Shown: in pieces, positions 1 through 11,870 of the stretch | How the letters are laid out: each line of letters begins with the position of its first letter | Numbering within the stretch: position 1 is the first letter of the stretch | NCBI RefSeq assembly: GCF_001522545.3 | Contig: NC_031770.1 | Coordinates: forward strand, 12,286,620-12,350,619 | Reading direction: 5' to 3' | DNA from: Parus major | Lineage: Eukaryota; Chordata; Aves; Passeriformes; Paridae | DNA: 64,000 nucleotides | Notes under the pieces: model-generated | The model's input: only the letters and a program-made list of their open reading frames with translations | What the model was told of the DNA's origin: nothing | The model's database searches: none | Made by a program: the position numbers and the translations under genes

Positions 1-2685
1 TCCCACCCCTGGCTATTCACTTCTCTTATCCATCTAAAAAGGCATTATTTTTCCTTCCAAAGAAGTTTGTAAAGTTTCAGTTTTGTCCTGGTTTTGTGAG
101 AAGTTGTCTGGAGAAGGCTTAGCAATTTGCAATTGAGCAGAATGGTTTTCATTTAGTCCAAGTTTCTTGAGGTTCCTTCTTCACCCAGCTACTAAATTCA
201 GAGCTTGCTTGTCCTTGTCCCTTCCAGATAATCCCACTTCTTTCTTTATTTTTCTGCATCTATTCCTCTGTTTGTTAGTTTTTGGAGTGATTGTGATGGG
301 GCTAGAATAAGGGCTGGTAGGCAGTGCCATAGAAGACTTCCCTCGAATGACTCTGCTTTGTTATGATTTATTGCTTTCAAGTGTTGTGTACACGTGGGGG
401 ATGAAAAGGAAATGCTCTGTGGGCTGTTCTGCTGCTCCATTTGCAGAAAGGAGAATTCAGTTCAAAAGGAAAAGGCACAGTCAGCCTACAGCTAAAGCAT
501 CCAGCATTAGCAAACGATGGCAGGTAGGGAATCTTCACCTGTTTATCTACCATAATTAGTAGGTACTTATTCCTACCATATTACACAGTCATATCTTTGT
601 TTATTCCCTCCGTTGACACGATCAGACAAATCACGGTAGATCTTGTTCCTGCTTAGGGCTGTGTCAATATCCAGCCATCTGCAAAGGTGTTTTCTTTTTC
701 AGGATGTAATTATCTTAAAAACAACTGTCAGAGCTGCCTCTAAATGAGCCTTCTTGTCAGCACCGTGCCTGGCACTCTGCTTCTCAGAGCACAGCACCAT
801 CAGGGGCTGTTCTTGTGCCAGAGGTGATGGCAGCTCTCACCCACAGAGGAGCCCTGAGCTGTGCTGAGTGCTTGGGAACACCTTTGGGATGATCAGCCTG
901 ACTTTGTGCTAGCTGCTGAGAATTTCTGTGTGGTGTTCTCAGCATCAGTCAGAGACACCCAGCGCAGGCAAGCAGCCAAATTTTAGCCAGTGTCACTAAA
1001 CAATAACAGCTCTTTGGCTCACGAGAATCCAAAACTGCTCCTTACCTTGACTTACCTGTCCAGCAATGCACTAAATGGCCACTAAAATAGTTCCACAGCC
1101 TTCTGAGGCTCAGCAGAGAGGATGGAGCAGTGAGGCTCTCCCTGCACTGAGCTGTGGGTCTGGGGGAAGCAGGCGAGGCCTCGGCCTGGTCACTGAGGGG
1201 CAGAGCAGTGAGTGTGGAGCCGGGGCTGCTCCAGCTCAGGGCTGTGTGGCAGGAGCCAAAGATGGAATTCCGTGCTCCTGACATGGCTCCAGCTCCCTGC
1301 AAGCTCTGAGGCAGACTGGGATGCTGGAACAACTTATTTCCAATAAGTCCTGGAGCTCTTGCTTGAAGGTGTCACATTGCTTGTCCCTACGGCCTGCCCG
1401 TAGTGCGGCTGGCTGGATGTTTGTGCTGTGCCTCTGGAGCTGAGTGGCATTTTATAAAACCAGTACTCTAGACTGGGAAATACAGGGGAAATAAGGCACT
1501 GTCCTGTGTCTAGTACTTCAGGCAGGCTGACAGGCCCTATTTATTTTAATTCTGTGGCCCAGATAATACTGCTGGAGAAATCAGCATTAGCCTTTTGATC
1601 CAGGCTCTTTGCAGCAAAGCCAGCAGGCTGAGGGACCCTCTTTATTGGATATACACTCAGATACCAGGATCAACCTGCTACTTACCATCAATTTTTTCTT
1701 TAATAAAATATTTCCTTTTTTATATTTGGAGTTAATCCAGACTAAACCCAGGGGTGCCCTTTGGCTCCTGTGAGTTAAGCTTTCCCTGATAGCCCCCACC
1801 AAAGCTCCCCTGAAACCTCAGTCTCTCACAGCAGGGTTTTTAACCTGCAGAGCTCCACTTTTGCAAAGTGTTACTGGGGCCATCAAGGATCTCTTGGGGT
1901 GGCTACAGAGGGGTGAGAGCAATGGGTAACCATTTCCTGGGTGCATGGATTTCCAGGCAATGGGGGGCTGTCACCCAGGGTTTAACACCAGCTTGGTAAG
2001 CCTGGTTTGTGAGCAGAGCAGATTAGCCCCCTTCTATTCCCCAGGCTGAAATGGCTGTACCCCTGTGCTTGGTTAAGCCAAGCTTCCCCCCTTTCTCCCC
2101 TGAGTAGAGGAATTCAACGTGCTAGGCAAGAAGAGGGCTAAGGGAAGGGGTTTTTTTGGATATTTTAACTGTTTTTTGGGGTATTGTCACTGTCCTAATC
2201 TTGTAGTGCTCCCCAGGGCCTCTTGGGCTGTGTCACCCTTAGCTGAGCGTGTTCCAGGCTCAGGAGTTGTTCTCTATGGATAAGAAGGCACAAAGATGCT
2301 GACTTTGTGATTTTCCCCAAGCTTTGTGTCAGAGTGGGGTTTTCCTGTTCTGGTGTCCCTAAATCCCAGTGCCAGGAAATTGTTTTTAATTGTTACTTTT
2401 TAAAAAAGAACTTGATTATTTTTGCCTCTTTTTTACAACTTAACATCAATATCTGTGTTTAATTCTTTAATGATATCTATTAAGGGGGCCCCTAAAGCCT
2501 GTTTTTCATGCTGGCTAATCTTACTGTTTCATCTCTTATTGGGTATTAGGCCTTACAGCATCTCATAAATCAGATTATGTAGAAACAAGTATGAAGATGG
2601 GAATGTCCTGGATTTCAGTCTTGTTTTGCCTCAGACTTAATTTATAAATCTTTTCCTGTTAATAGCATAGATGTTGACAGCTCTG

Positions 2686-2731
2686 TATTTTAATTTACTA
2701 ACTTAGTATATTTTAATTTACTAACCTAGTT
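2686..2731. repeat. 23-bp tandem duplication
   Basis: Two adjacent copies of a 23-base AT-rich unit beginning TATTTTAATTTACTAAC. They differ at one or two bases, which suggests a fairly recent slippage or duplication event. It is noncoding. Confidence 0.85.
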
Positions 2732-2975
2732 TAGTTTATCTACATTTAAAGCAGAAACTATCAAACCCCTAAATGTTGTCATGTGTGAAATTTATAATTT
2801 ATTTAATGATAAGCTTTCTTTGACCTTAACCTGGGCTTCTAACTGCAGTTTTATCTGTTCTTACACCAGCTCTGATTAGTAACTCAGCTTGTCATTTGTA
2901 TAATACTGTTGATTATCTTTGCTTCTTGGAGGAAGTCAGGTAATAAATCAATTTCTTTTCATACAAAGAAATAGA

Positions 2976-3015
2976 TTCTTTAGCACAGAAGGTATTTCTT
3001 TAGCACAGAAGGTGT
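2976..3015. repeat. 20-bp tandem duplication
   Basis: Two adjacent 20-base copies beginning TTCTTTAGCACAGAAGGT, differing at one base near the end of the unit. It is noncoding and was probably made by replication slippage. Confidence 0.85.
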
Positions 3016-3771
3016 TTATTCTAAGAATGTATGCATATTGCCCTTGGTATATCTCATCCTTTGCTTTACTGCTCCTCCTGAAAGCCAAGTGAAACTGCTC
3101 TGAATCACATTTTTAAAACTAATTTATTTGAGGAAATTGGTGGGAGAAATGTGCTCAGAAGTAAAGCCATTTCAATATTTAAGTGTGATTAAATGCAGAG
3201 TAATTAAAGCATAATTCAGGTAATTTTCAAAATTAGGTTGTCCAAGTCTGCAAAATATTTTTAAACTCCAGCCCCTCGAGCAGAGGATTGTGAAGGTGTT
3301 AAATAAGATGACACATCTCTGTCCCAGCTGGATCAATATTTGAGTTGCTTTTAGGTCTGCCTGTCACAGAGGAACAAGTAGACAAATGGTGTGAATTTCT
3401 AAGTAATATTCACAATACCAGCTGCCAGGGATGTTGTTTACTTCTAAACACAGGATCTGCTTGAGTGTGATGCCTCCCCTGAAGACCTCTGAGGCAGGTA
3501 AGAGCCCCTGGTTGCAAGATGCTCATTCAAAGTGAAGGTTTGACACCTTCAGGGTGTCACAGCACATGGAGATGGGGGTTTCTGTCATCTGGAAACCTTA
3601 GCTGCAGTTTGTGAGTAAAAAAACCCTCACAGGGGGGAAAAAAACAAAGGCCTTCAGGTGCTGTGTCTGCTTTCACTGATAATTTGCTAAGATATTAGAC
3701 ATCCTTGAATTCTGTGATCTGACCTAACACCTCATCTCATTTAGGTCAGTCTTGAAAAGTGATATGTGGTG

Positions 3772-3832
3772 GGTTTTTTTATTTTTTATTTTTTTGTTGC
3801 TGTTGTGTTTTGGTTTGAATTTTTTTTTTCTT
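3772..3832. repeat. T-rich low-complexity tract
   Basis: A run of T homopolymers broken by G, A and C, without a fixed period. It could be the complement of a decayed poly-A tail, but no retroposon body is recognisable next to it. Confidence 0.6.
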
Positions 3833-5837
3833 CCCCCATGCTGATTTTTTTATCACTTCCTTGACCTGTTTTCTATGGAGAAGGCTTCTGGGCTGGGAGA
3901 TGGGAAGCACAGGCTTGCTGAGCTCAGTGGGAAGCCCCACATTGAGCTCAGCGTGTGTGAGGTGCTGAGAGAGGGTAAACCGTGGCAGGGACCTGATGAG
4001 GCAAATCTCTGCCTGCTGCTGTGAGCTCCCACACTGGAGGGCCTCTGCTCTCCCAACCAGCTGTTTCTTCTGTCTCTTCTCCCCTCTGAGAGCCCAGAGA
4101 TCTGAGCCTCCCTCTCACACAGCAGCTATAAGGAGGTTTATAGGCAGTGGCAGAGCAAAGAGCTGCTAGGAACAGGGAAGAAGAGGAAAGGGACAGGGAG
4201 ATGCAGGATTTACTTGCTTGTCATCCTTGGTAGGATGCTGCTCTGTGAAGTTTAGATGGCAAGTGCAGATTTATAGGGACACACCCTGGAAGCTGCCTGA
4301 CAGCCTGGGTACCTCTGGTCCTCTGACGTGATTGTGCATCACATTAAACCCATAGTGGTTTTGGCTGGGGAATGCCCCAAACACAAAGCTAAATTTATGT
4401 CTCCCTGCTTGGGAAATATGCATCCACTTGACTTTGAAATCTGGGAAGTCTCATCTGCATTTACCCTGACAGGTGACACACAGCATTGCTTGAAGTAGAC
4501 TCAATGACAAAATGTGTTCGGAAGGGAGTAGCTCACCATCTGGCTTGATTTTTGGGGTCTGGCACATATTGCAAAGGGAAAGAGGGTTCTGTCCCTGAGG
4601 TTTGATGCCTTGATTACGTCTGTGTAGTGAGGTGAGCTCTGAACTTCTGGTCACCTTGTGCTGAATTGATGTCCTCTGACCTTCATCTGTCTTAGCAAAG
4701 GAATGCAGCAGAGAAGACCTGCTAACAGAAAACAACAGAGCTTGCAATATCTGCAGGGGAAGGCATTTTAAGTGACACTGTGGGGCTCTGTGCATTTGCA
4801 GTTGGGCCCACTGCAAACCTTTGTATCTCAAAAATGCTGTCCCTTCATAGCTAACACTTCTGCAGGCCCAGTGTTTGTGGTGACCTTTCTGCCTGTGTCA
4901 CCTCTCCACCAAGGAGCTAAAGGTGATTTCAGATCTGGGTTAACTCTCCCAGCTGCTGCCTGACAGTGCAATGGGCTTATCAGTAGAGCATTCATTTAAT
5001 TTTTTTCTTTTAGCAGATTTAAGGTTTGGATCCTGACTGGGCAGGGCAAAAAGAGAAACAACATCTCCTTGCTGTATCTCCAGGTGCATGGAGGATGCTC
5101 TGCTGGAAAAAGCTGCTTGTATGACAGAGGCAGAGATTTCTTCCTGAAAACAGGAGGCCTTTATGCTCAACAGCCTAATTTGTCATGCATTACTGAAAAA
5201 GAGTGTGTGAAAGAAAGGAACAAAATTCTGTTTTTCTTTGTCTACTTACATATTAAAAGATATGATTTTTTTTTTTTGTCATATAAGCATAAAAAACAGA
5301 GTAAATCACTTCCAGGCTTACCTAGAAGGCTGTAGCTTTTAGTCATTAGTATTCCACTTGTTTTATTCTGTTTGAGCAATTATTTTATCTTACTAGGCCA
5401 TCAGTTTGGGAGCAATTTCTTGCCTCTCAAACTACAATTTCTCTCTTTTAGACACGCATATTGCATATATCTGATATTTTCAAAGAACCTCTGATGCTAG
5501 GAAAGTAGACAGAATCATTTGCTCAGCATTGTACTCTGTTGAACACTTTCCCCATTCTGATTTCTTATAACTGTTTGCATGGAGCACAGCCTCCACAGCA
5601 GTATCCATGAAAATTTTCTGTACCCTGCATTTTTCACAGTAAACATTTGGGATGAATTTGTCACAAAGAAAAATGCTGACCAAAGAGATTATTCTGCTCA
5701 GTTATTGGGAGACTTTTGGGATAATTCATAGAAGTCTGCAAGACATTAAAAAATAAAATCTTCTAGTCATTTTCCTTTCTAATTTTTTAAAAACAGATTT
5801 ATTTTTTGTTTCATTGAATGGCTTCATTATTCAGAGA

Positions 5838-5898
5838 AACATAGAATGGTTTGGGTTGGAAGATCATCTAGTTCCTACATGCCCATGGAACTGCCATT
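5838..5898 (-). mobile_element. CR1 LINE 3'-end fragment
   Basis: The sequence starts CATAGAATGGTTTGGGTTGG, the reverse complement of the well-known CR1 3' end. It continues with 'aagatcatctagttcc' and 'cccatgg', as in CR1. The usual 'agggacctta' stretch between 'ggaag' and 'gatcatc' is missing, so the copy carries a small internal deletion. Only about 60 bp survive and nothing is coding. CR1 copies are normally 5'-truncated, so a fragment of only the 3' end is expected. The family call is from memory of the consensus. Confidence 0.85.
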
Positions 5899-6503
5899 AG
5901 CTAAAGTAAGTCAAACATTTGTTGGCAATTATTGATAGATATTTTTCTTTGATATTATTTATAATGGCTACATAAAAGGAGAGTGCAAAAAAATTATATT
6001 TTATGGATGAAATAAAAAAGGGTTTTTAGTTGATGTCTGTGTGACTCACATCAGGCAGGATGAAATAACAGAGTTTAGAGCTGTTTTGTGCCTTGAACAA
6101 GTCTGTCCTGCTGAGCCTGAAGCCACCATGAGCATGGCATGGAATAGGTATGGAGAGGCTGTGCTAAACATCACCCTTCCTCCTGCAGGCCTACCTTGCA
6201 GCAGGTCTTGGGCAGCTCCCCAGAAGGTGCTGACCTATCCTGTCAGTGTCAGGAGATCCTCCAAGCATAAGTTGCTCCCAACAGGACACATTTGCCTGGA
6301 AGTTCTGGGAGAGGCATGAACGCTGAAAAATGGGGAAAGGTAGTGGAGGTGCAAGGCAGACCCTTAAGTGATTAATCAAGCTGGGCTTGTAAGGAGAGCA
6401 GGCACGTGAATTTCTTCTCCTTCAAGGTGAGTAATGTGATTTTTTTTTTTACTCAGAGTGTGCAGATTTGATTAACTGGTGACTCTCTTCTCTGCCTCAT
6501 TAG

Positions 6504-6673
6504 AGGCAACAGGTCCCTTCTCATGTACTTGCTGTGGTACAGATCCGCAGGTGGTCGTGGGGCTGGACGCTCCTGGCTATGGAAAGGCAGGATCTGCAGC
6601 TCCTGGTCTGCTGAAGGACCTGCTGAGGTGCAGCCCTGAACACCTCACACAAATCCCTGCCAAGCACCCCTGA
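6504..6673 (+). other. Candidate exon or GC-rich patch, unproven
   Basis: A good acceptor-like site, a pyrimidine tract 'ctctcttctctgcctcattag' ending at 6503, precedes an open frame that runs to a stop at 6671-6673. The patch is GC-richer than its surroundings and has three CpGs near 6546-6570. The predicted peptide is rich in Gly, Ala, Pro and Cys (for example CTCCGTDPQVVVGLDAPGYG) and I do not recognise it. If real it would be a terminal exon, or a shorter internal one ending at the donor-like GAG|GTGCAG near 6627. A CR1 fragment lies just downstream. It may equally be chance. Confidence 0.15.
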
Positions 6674-6724
6674 CAGCAAACTGAGCAACCATCACAGTCT
6701 GGACACACATATGGAAGTGCAGTG

Positions 6725-6805
6725 ACTTGTTCACCCATGGCAAGGTGGTTGGAACTGGATGAGCTTTAAGGTCCCTCCCAACCCAAACCATTCTAAGATT
6801 CTGCA
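6725..6805 (+). mobile_element. CR1 LINE 3'-end fragment
   Basis: The stretch 'ggttggaactggatgagc' followed by 'tttaaggtccctcccaac' and 'ccaaaccattctaagattct' is the plus-sense CR1 3' end, with a mutated terminal octamer repeat. Only the last 80 bp or so are recognisable. It lies under 1 kb from another CR1 3' end in the opposite orientation (5838-5898); both are ordinary 5'-truncated insertions. Confidence 0.9.
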
Positions 6806-9384
6806 GGTGGTGAATAAAGAAGTCAACCCAATTTTTTGATTTAGGTGTTTGGCTGTGTATTTTAACCAGGAGGCTTTATCTCATATGAGTTGCCTCTTGG
6901 GGAAGCAACAGCAGTGGGAATTGACCAGAAAGAATTAGCAGCAGCAACAACAAAAAAACCCAAGAAACACTCCAAAACCCAATTAAAAACCATTCCAAGA
7001 TACTAAACCTTGCAATTCTGTCTTTCAATTAAATATTGTCTGGGTCAAAAAAGTATATTTTCCTCTAGTTCATGGAAGTGTCTTAATACCTGAAAGGGCA
7101 GTTTGGTTCTCTGTTTCTGCATAGTTATTTTTGGACAAATGTTTTTTGCGTTAGATCTGAATTAAACCCCTAAAATGTGTTTTCAAGGGACAGCAAGGGA
7201 TAGAAGCAGGAGCAGATGATGTGAGGTGGAATAGGAGTCCAGCTGGAGTTTGAAATAGGGACTGAAGGCAGCATCTCATGTCCTTTGTGTGAACTCCTGT
7301 GCATCCTTTCAGTTAGGGTTGGGCTGGTCCCTGTGAGCCTTGGGACTTGTGTGCATTCTGACAATGTTTCATGGGATTGGGATTATGTGAGTGCTGTATT
7401 CTTATCTCCCCCAGCAAGGAGCCCCTCTCTGCTGTACCGTGGGATTATTTCAACAGCAGCTTTATTTCAGATCCCCAGCACACAGCCCTCCACCAGGTTT
7501 AGGATCAAAGGGACAGCATAGGATGGGGTACAGGTATGTTCCCAGATAAACTGGCAGGGGGGTGGGCTTTCTGCACACTGCCAGCTTGCCTGAGCAAGGG
7601 AGAATTTGGATGAGATAACATCACTTACTGAGCTGTAATGAGGGATGAGGGATGGCAGGACTGGGAGCAGGGAGTCAAGACAAACCTTAATGGCCAGTAT
7701 TGCCAAAGAAGACGAATCCACGTTTTACCTACTTATGTTATATATTTAGCATGAGCTACAGTGTGGCTCTCCATGTTCATTTCTAGTTGGGATTTTAGAG
7801 GTTTGGAGCTGTGAAGGGGGCAACTGCCCAGTTACCTGTTTGCAGCCAGTGATGTTTTTAAAAAGCTGCCCAAAAGAATTCTATGGAGCAGCATCCTCTC
7901 TCTTCACTCAGTGCTGACTGCAGCTTGTTTGGGATTCCTGTCCTGCCTGAGGTAGCCTCGGTTGTTTCACATTCACCAACCTCACTTTAAGTTATGGTAC
8001 CTGCATTTACCAAACTGCTGTGGTTAAAAAGATGCTATGCTGTGATACTGCATCTATTTGCTAAATCCCATCAGAAACTATCCTTGTTTGCAAGCCATTT
8101 TGCTTTCCAGTGTCTCACACCTAAGATGGGAATAAAAATGAGGCAGTTTTGGAGGTTTCTATGGCTGATGTTCTCCTGCTAGCAAAGGCTGTGGCCCATT
8201 CCCTATGTGCCACCTGAGGCAGGAGCATTCAGGTGGGCTCCAAAGTGTCTGGTTTTGCCTTGTCAGTCTGTCACCGTGTCTGAAAGATTGATAGGGTACG
8301 GTCATGAATAAACATATGGCATTTATATGGAGCCTCCCTAGAATATGAAGCAATCCAGTAATTCCTGACATAAAAGATAAGTGTGTGGGGGAGGGGGAAG
8401 ATGGGAGAGTCAAATCCTGGCTCACAAGAGGTTATTCCTTTGCAGAAGTTAGCCACTATGTAAATAGAAGCAAAGGCAGGTAATGAAACAGAAAATAGGC
8501 ACTTCATCCTGCTTTCCTGGAGGTTTTGTGGCAAATCTGTAATTGCTGTCCATGGAGGGGTGAATCAGCCTACTAGACCAACACCAAACCCTTGTGATAC
8601 TTTGGAAATTTCAGACATTGCCATATTTCCAGCAAAGGTTTAGCTTGTGGCTCAGGGAACTAAAAACCTGATTAATAACTTTCCCCCAGACAATGAGGAA
8701 CCACATATTTTTCTCTTATCTGTTTTCCATTTAAAGATAAAAGTGGCAGTAGCTGCTTTCTCTGTTGCAGCTTGGAGTAGTAGTTTACATAAAATATACA
8801 GATTAATAGAGGAATAACTCTCTAAGAAGAAATCACCCCACATGTTAACACAGAGGGCTGCTGAGTAATCCCCCACAGGCACACAGATAAGTCTGCTAAG
8901 ATAACATGGTAACTCTCTGTGTATAAATTCTGACTTTCCTATAAAAGTCAGTTCTTTTCAATTTCCCTGGAGTTTACACATGTGCACTGCCATTGTCTGG
9001 AGATAAGCCCACACAATTGTTTGCGAGGAAATTATTGGTGCAGGTAAAATGTCCTGTGGTGAACTTCTCGAGTCTGCTATGCTTTACTTCCTTTTCATCT
9101 TTAGAGCTGGATTCAAGCTCTGAACTTTCTGTCCAACTCTTGACTTCTCCAAGGCTCAGTGATTTTTACAGTTCAAAGATTTAAGGGTTTAGCTGGAGAT
9201 GTTTTTCTGTTGATTCTTTTTTGAAATGCTTTCTTCAGAAGTGTCTCTGTGGCATGCCTGCAGCTGAGAGGCACATATTGTGTGGAAAATGTCCTGTCTT
9301 GAGTCTGGAATGTTGCTTCTTCAAAATCAAGGATGGTTTCATCATAATACTTTCTTTTAATGTTTCCTTTCATAATGCATGACA
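6806..9384. other. Noncoding DNA, nothing recognised
   Basis: It contains an A-rich stretch at about 6945-6990 and otherwise unique mixed sequence. The open frames are at most about 90 codons, overlap on both strands and show no splice or family signal. No repeat is recognised. Confidence 0.55.
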
Positions 9385-10420
9385 GGAAGCTTTCCCTTAT
9401 TTTAAACTTTTTAGGACCACAACCCTCTCCATTCTACAAATCCTCCCTATTTGCTTTCTAGGAGCCTTATGGGGGTTTTTAGGGCTCACCCTTTAAAGCT
9501 TTCTAGGACTCCATCTGGTTTTGCTTTCCAGGCTTTTCCCCCTGCTTTTGGATTTATCAGAATTTTCCACAATTTGTAGTAATTTTGCTTTCTAGAAATT
9601 CTGCTTTTTTGCACTGCTCCTAAATGCTTTCTGGGAATATTTTACGTTGTCCAGGATTCCTGGGATGCATCTGTAATAACTGTCCACATTTTCATCACAC
9701 CAGTTTAATCTCTAAAGCATCCCACCCCAGGAGCTTTCCAGATTGATTGTGCTTCCCCCCGTGTCTCTGGGAAACTCCCATGTTTTCTTTCCCTATCCAT
9801 TTCCTAGCAATGTTCTCAACCTGCTGCTTGTGAACTGCTCTGCTTTCCAGCAATTCCTCATTGCTTTCTAGGACTGCCTACACATAAGGAAGTCCTCTCA
9901 ACTTTCTAGGAGGAGTTCCTAATCTGCTTTGTAGAAATGCCTTATTTACTTTCTAGTGGTTTGTCCTTGCTTTTCTAGGGATGGTCCCTTTAGAGGAAAT
10001 ACTGATTTTCTTTCTGGCAATTCCCTGTTTGTCTTTCCAGGTTCCCACCATATCTTTGCAGGAAATCCGCCAGTTGCTTTCTGTCACTTTGTTAATAACT
10101 CCTCCTTGCCTTCTGGGAAGACTCCCCTTTCTGATAAATTCAGTCTCATATCTGGAAATTCCTCTCTGCTTTCAGGGAATTCCCTACTGTGCTTTCAAGG
10201 AATTTTCTCTCTTAATTCCAGCAGTTCCCCAGTGCTACCTGGAAAGTCCAGTGTTCTTTCTAGAATTTATAAACCACATTTCTATCCCTAGAGGGTTTAT
10301 TTTGCTCTTCTACTTGCTTTGAATTCTCAGCTGCTGTTGAGAATTTATTGCTTGCTTTTCTTAGAAGTCCTCATCTATTTTCTAATAATTCCCTTCTTCC
10401 TTTCTAGGACACATTTTTTT
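9385..10420. repeat. Degenerate minisatellite (GCTTTCTAGGAATTCC-type)
   Basis: A motif close to GCTTTCTAGGAATTCCTC recurs about 20-25 times. Clear copies begin near 9460, 9498, 9521, 9587, 9627, 9840, 9862, 9902, 9926, 9948, 10011, 10075, 10168, 10190 and 10255. Spacing is irregular, mostly 20-45 bases, and nearest 22 bases in the part after 10145. Copies differ by substitutions and small indels, so the array looks old. The plus strand is T/C-rich and stop-poor, which explains two overlapping open frames at 9956-10322; I treat these as non-coding. Many copies contain 'tttctag', which resembles a 3' splice site. I do not recognise this repeat as a named family. Confidence 0.75.
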
Positions 10421-11539
10421 TTAAAGTGACATTTCTAAGTAACTTTAAACCCTTCTCTAGCTTTCAGAGAGTTAAAAGTCACTGGTGTTTTTAATAAAAG
10501 GTGGCTGAGAGAACAAGTGAAGATCAGGATATCCTGAGTTGCTAAAGAAGTGGAGAAGCAAGTCTCAAAAATCCTTTACAGACAGATTCTCCATGATTTG
10601 AACTGGAATTTCTTCATGTCAATAAAAGGGTGCATGCCATATTAGTTTTGTAAGTACCTCTTCCTGCAATTTAACTTGAGCCTTAGCCAGGCCATGTCAG
10701 ATGGTAGAGTTAAGAATACAGCATTTTTAAACAAAAAGTGGAATATCCTTTTTCTTCATGTAGATGCTTTACACATTAAGAAGGCTTTGCTGCCACAACA
10801 ATGACAATCAAGGTGACAGCTTGATTTTGGCACAGAGGCAGAACTCTGCAGTATGAGCCTCAGCTGCTCAGTGATTAGTGCTCAGTGACACCAAACACTT
10901 TTAGGCTGCATTAATTTTAGAAGGATTTGTGAAATCTGAGCAGCTAAGTAAATAAGACTATCAAAGAGATATGCCTCAGGGTGGTAACTCTAGAAAAGCA
11001 TAGCATCTCTTAATTTTCTTGAAGTACACGTAGCATGAGGGTCAAACAGAAATTATTCACAAGGCCCAGAACCAAAATGGAAAAAGCTTAGGACTTTACA
11101 TTTAATGCAATACTAAAATCCATTGGTTTTTCAAAACATGAACCTCATGGTACAAAGCCATAACATGTTTAAATGTTTTCCTCTTTTATTTTTCTTTTTT
11201 TTTGGTCTCTTATTGCTGCAGACATTTAACTTGAAATCACCAAATGACAGTGAGAAATGTCAAGGTAACTTGTTTGTTGTTTACCTGATGCAATTTAAGT
11301 GGTGCTGACATCACACACTGACCACATTGTCAGCTAAAGATAAGTTTTAGTTCATCCACCACTGTCAGCTAGGCATTCCCTTATCATCTTTCTCAGCTAT
11401 TTGTTTGGATATGATTAAATTATTCAGGCTTTGGCTTGTTTAGTCTTTCAGGTCACTGCTACCAAAAGAGATAAGGAAGTTTATTAAGAGTGCGTGTACG
11501 ATGATGTTGGAGGGAAAAAAACAGATGGAGGGTGTTAGT
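10421..11539. other. Noncoding DNA, nothing recognised
   Basis: Unique AT-rich sequence with no supportable coding frame. A T-rich run at about 11188-11203 is the only simple sequence. Parts near 10860-10960 and 11300-11460 keep a mixed, non-repetitive composition. Confidence 0.5.
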
Positions 11540-11870
11540 GGAGCCTATCTTTATTCATGAAGCCCTTGAGGGTGATGGGAAAGGGCACCAGGAATCCGTG
11601 CAGGCTGTCGGCTCCTGCATTGTATTTAACTTGAGCGTCCTGGGCGCCTCAGCTAATGCACACACGAGGCTCTGCCAAGGCTTGTGCTCTGCCTCCCTTG
11701 TGTTACTAATGCTCCCAGAAGGGCTTGCACTTGTGTGCTGCTGCCTGAGGTGACACTGCCACCGCTGCCTGAGGTGACACTGCCACCGCTGCCTCTCTGC
11801 AGGGCTTTCACAGCTGTGACATTGGGGCTGTGTGAGTGATATTGGTACTGAGCAGGCACAGCTGGAGCAA
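11540..11870. other. GC- and CpG-richer patch
   Basis: About 330 bp is clearly less AT-rich than its surroundings. Several CpGs lie between 11596 and 11667, in contexts such as 'atccgtgc', 'tgtcggct', 'gagcgtcc' and 'gggcgcct', in a window where CpG is otherwise scarce. Frames are open on both strands across it (11532-11753 plus, 11555-11998 minus), but neither has a recognisable domain or convincing splice sites. It could be a regulatory element, a decayed exon or an unrecognised repeat. Confidence 0.35.
11740..11794. repeat. 24-bp tandem repeat, 2.3 copies
   Basis: The unit GCTGCCTGAGGTGACACTGC plus CACC is repeated perfectly at 11740-11763 and 11764-11787, followed by seven bases of a third copy. 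The copies are identical, so the duplication is recent or still changing. Because 24 is a multiple of three, it gives an eight-residue repeat in the minus-strand open frame, but that frame is not otherwise supported as coding. Confidence 0.9.

Larger units (their letters stand above)
1..5837. other. Unique noncoding DNA, no supported gene
   Basis: No open frame here has exon-like support; the frames present are short and occur on both strands. About 740-1460 is somewhat GC-richer, with a few CpGs near 1390-1420. A T-rich tract lies at about 3772-3832. Two small tandem duplications are listed separately. I see no recognisable transposon core. It may be intergenic or intronic. Confidence 0.6.

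Noticed and set aside
4451..4831. 126-codon minus-strand open frame
   Set aside because: No recognisable domain and no convincing splice or promoter context; within chance length for 64 kb on six frames.
9956..10322. Two overlapping open frames of about 110 codons
   Set aside because: They lie inside the degenerate T/C-rich minisatellite, which is short of stops in all plus frames; no domain is seen.
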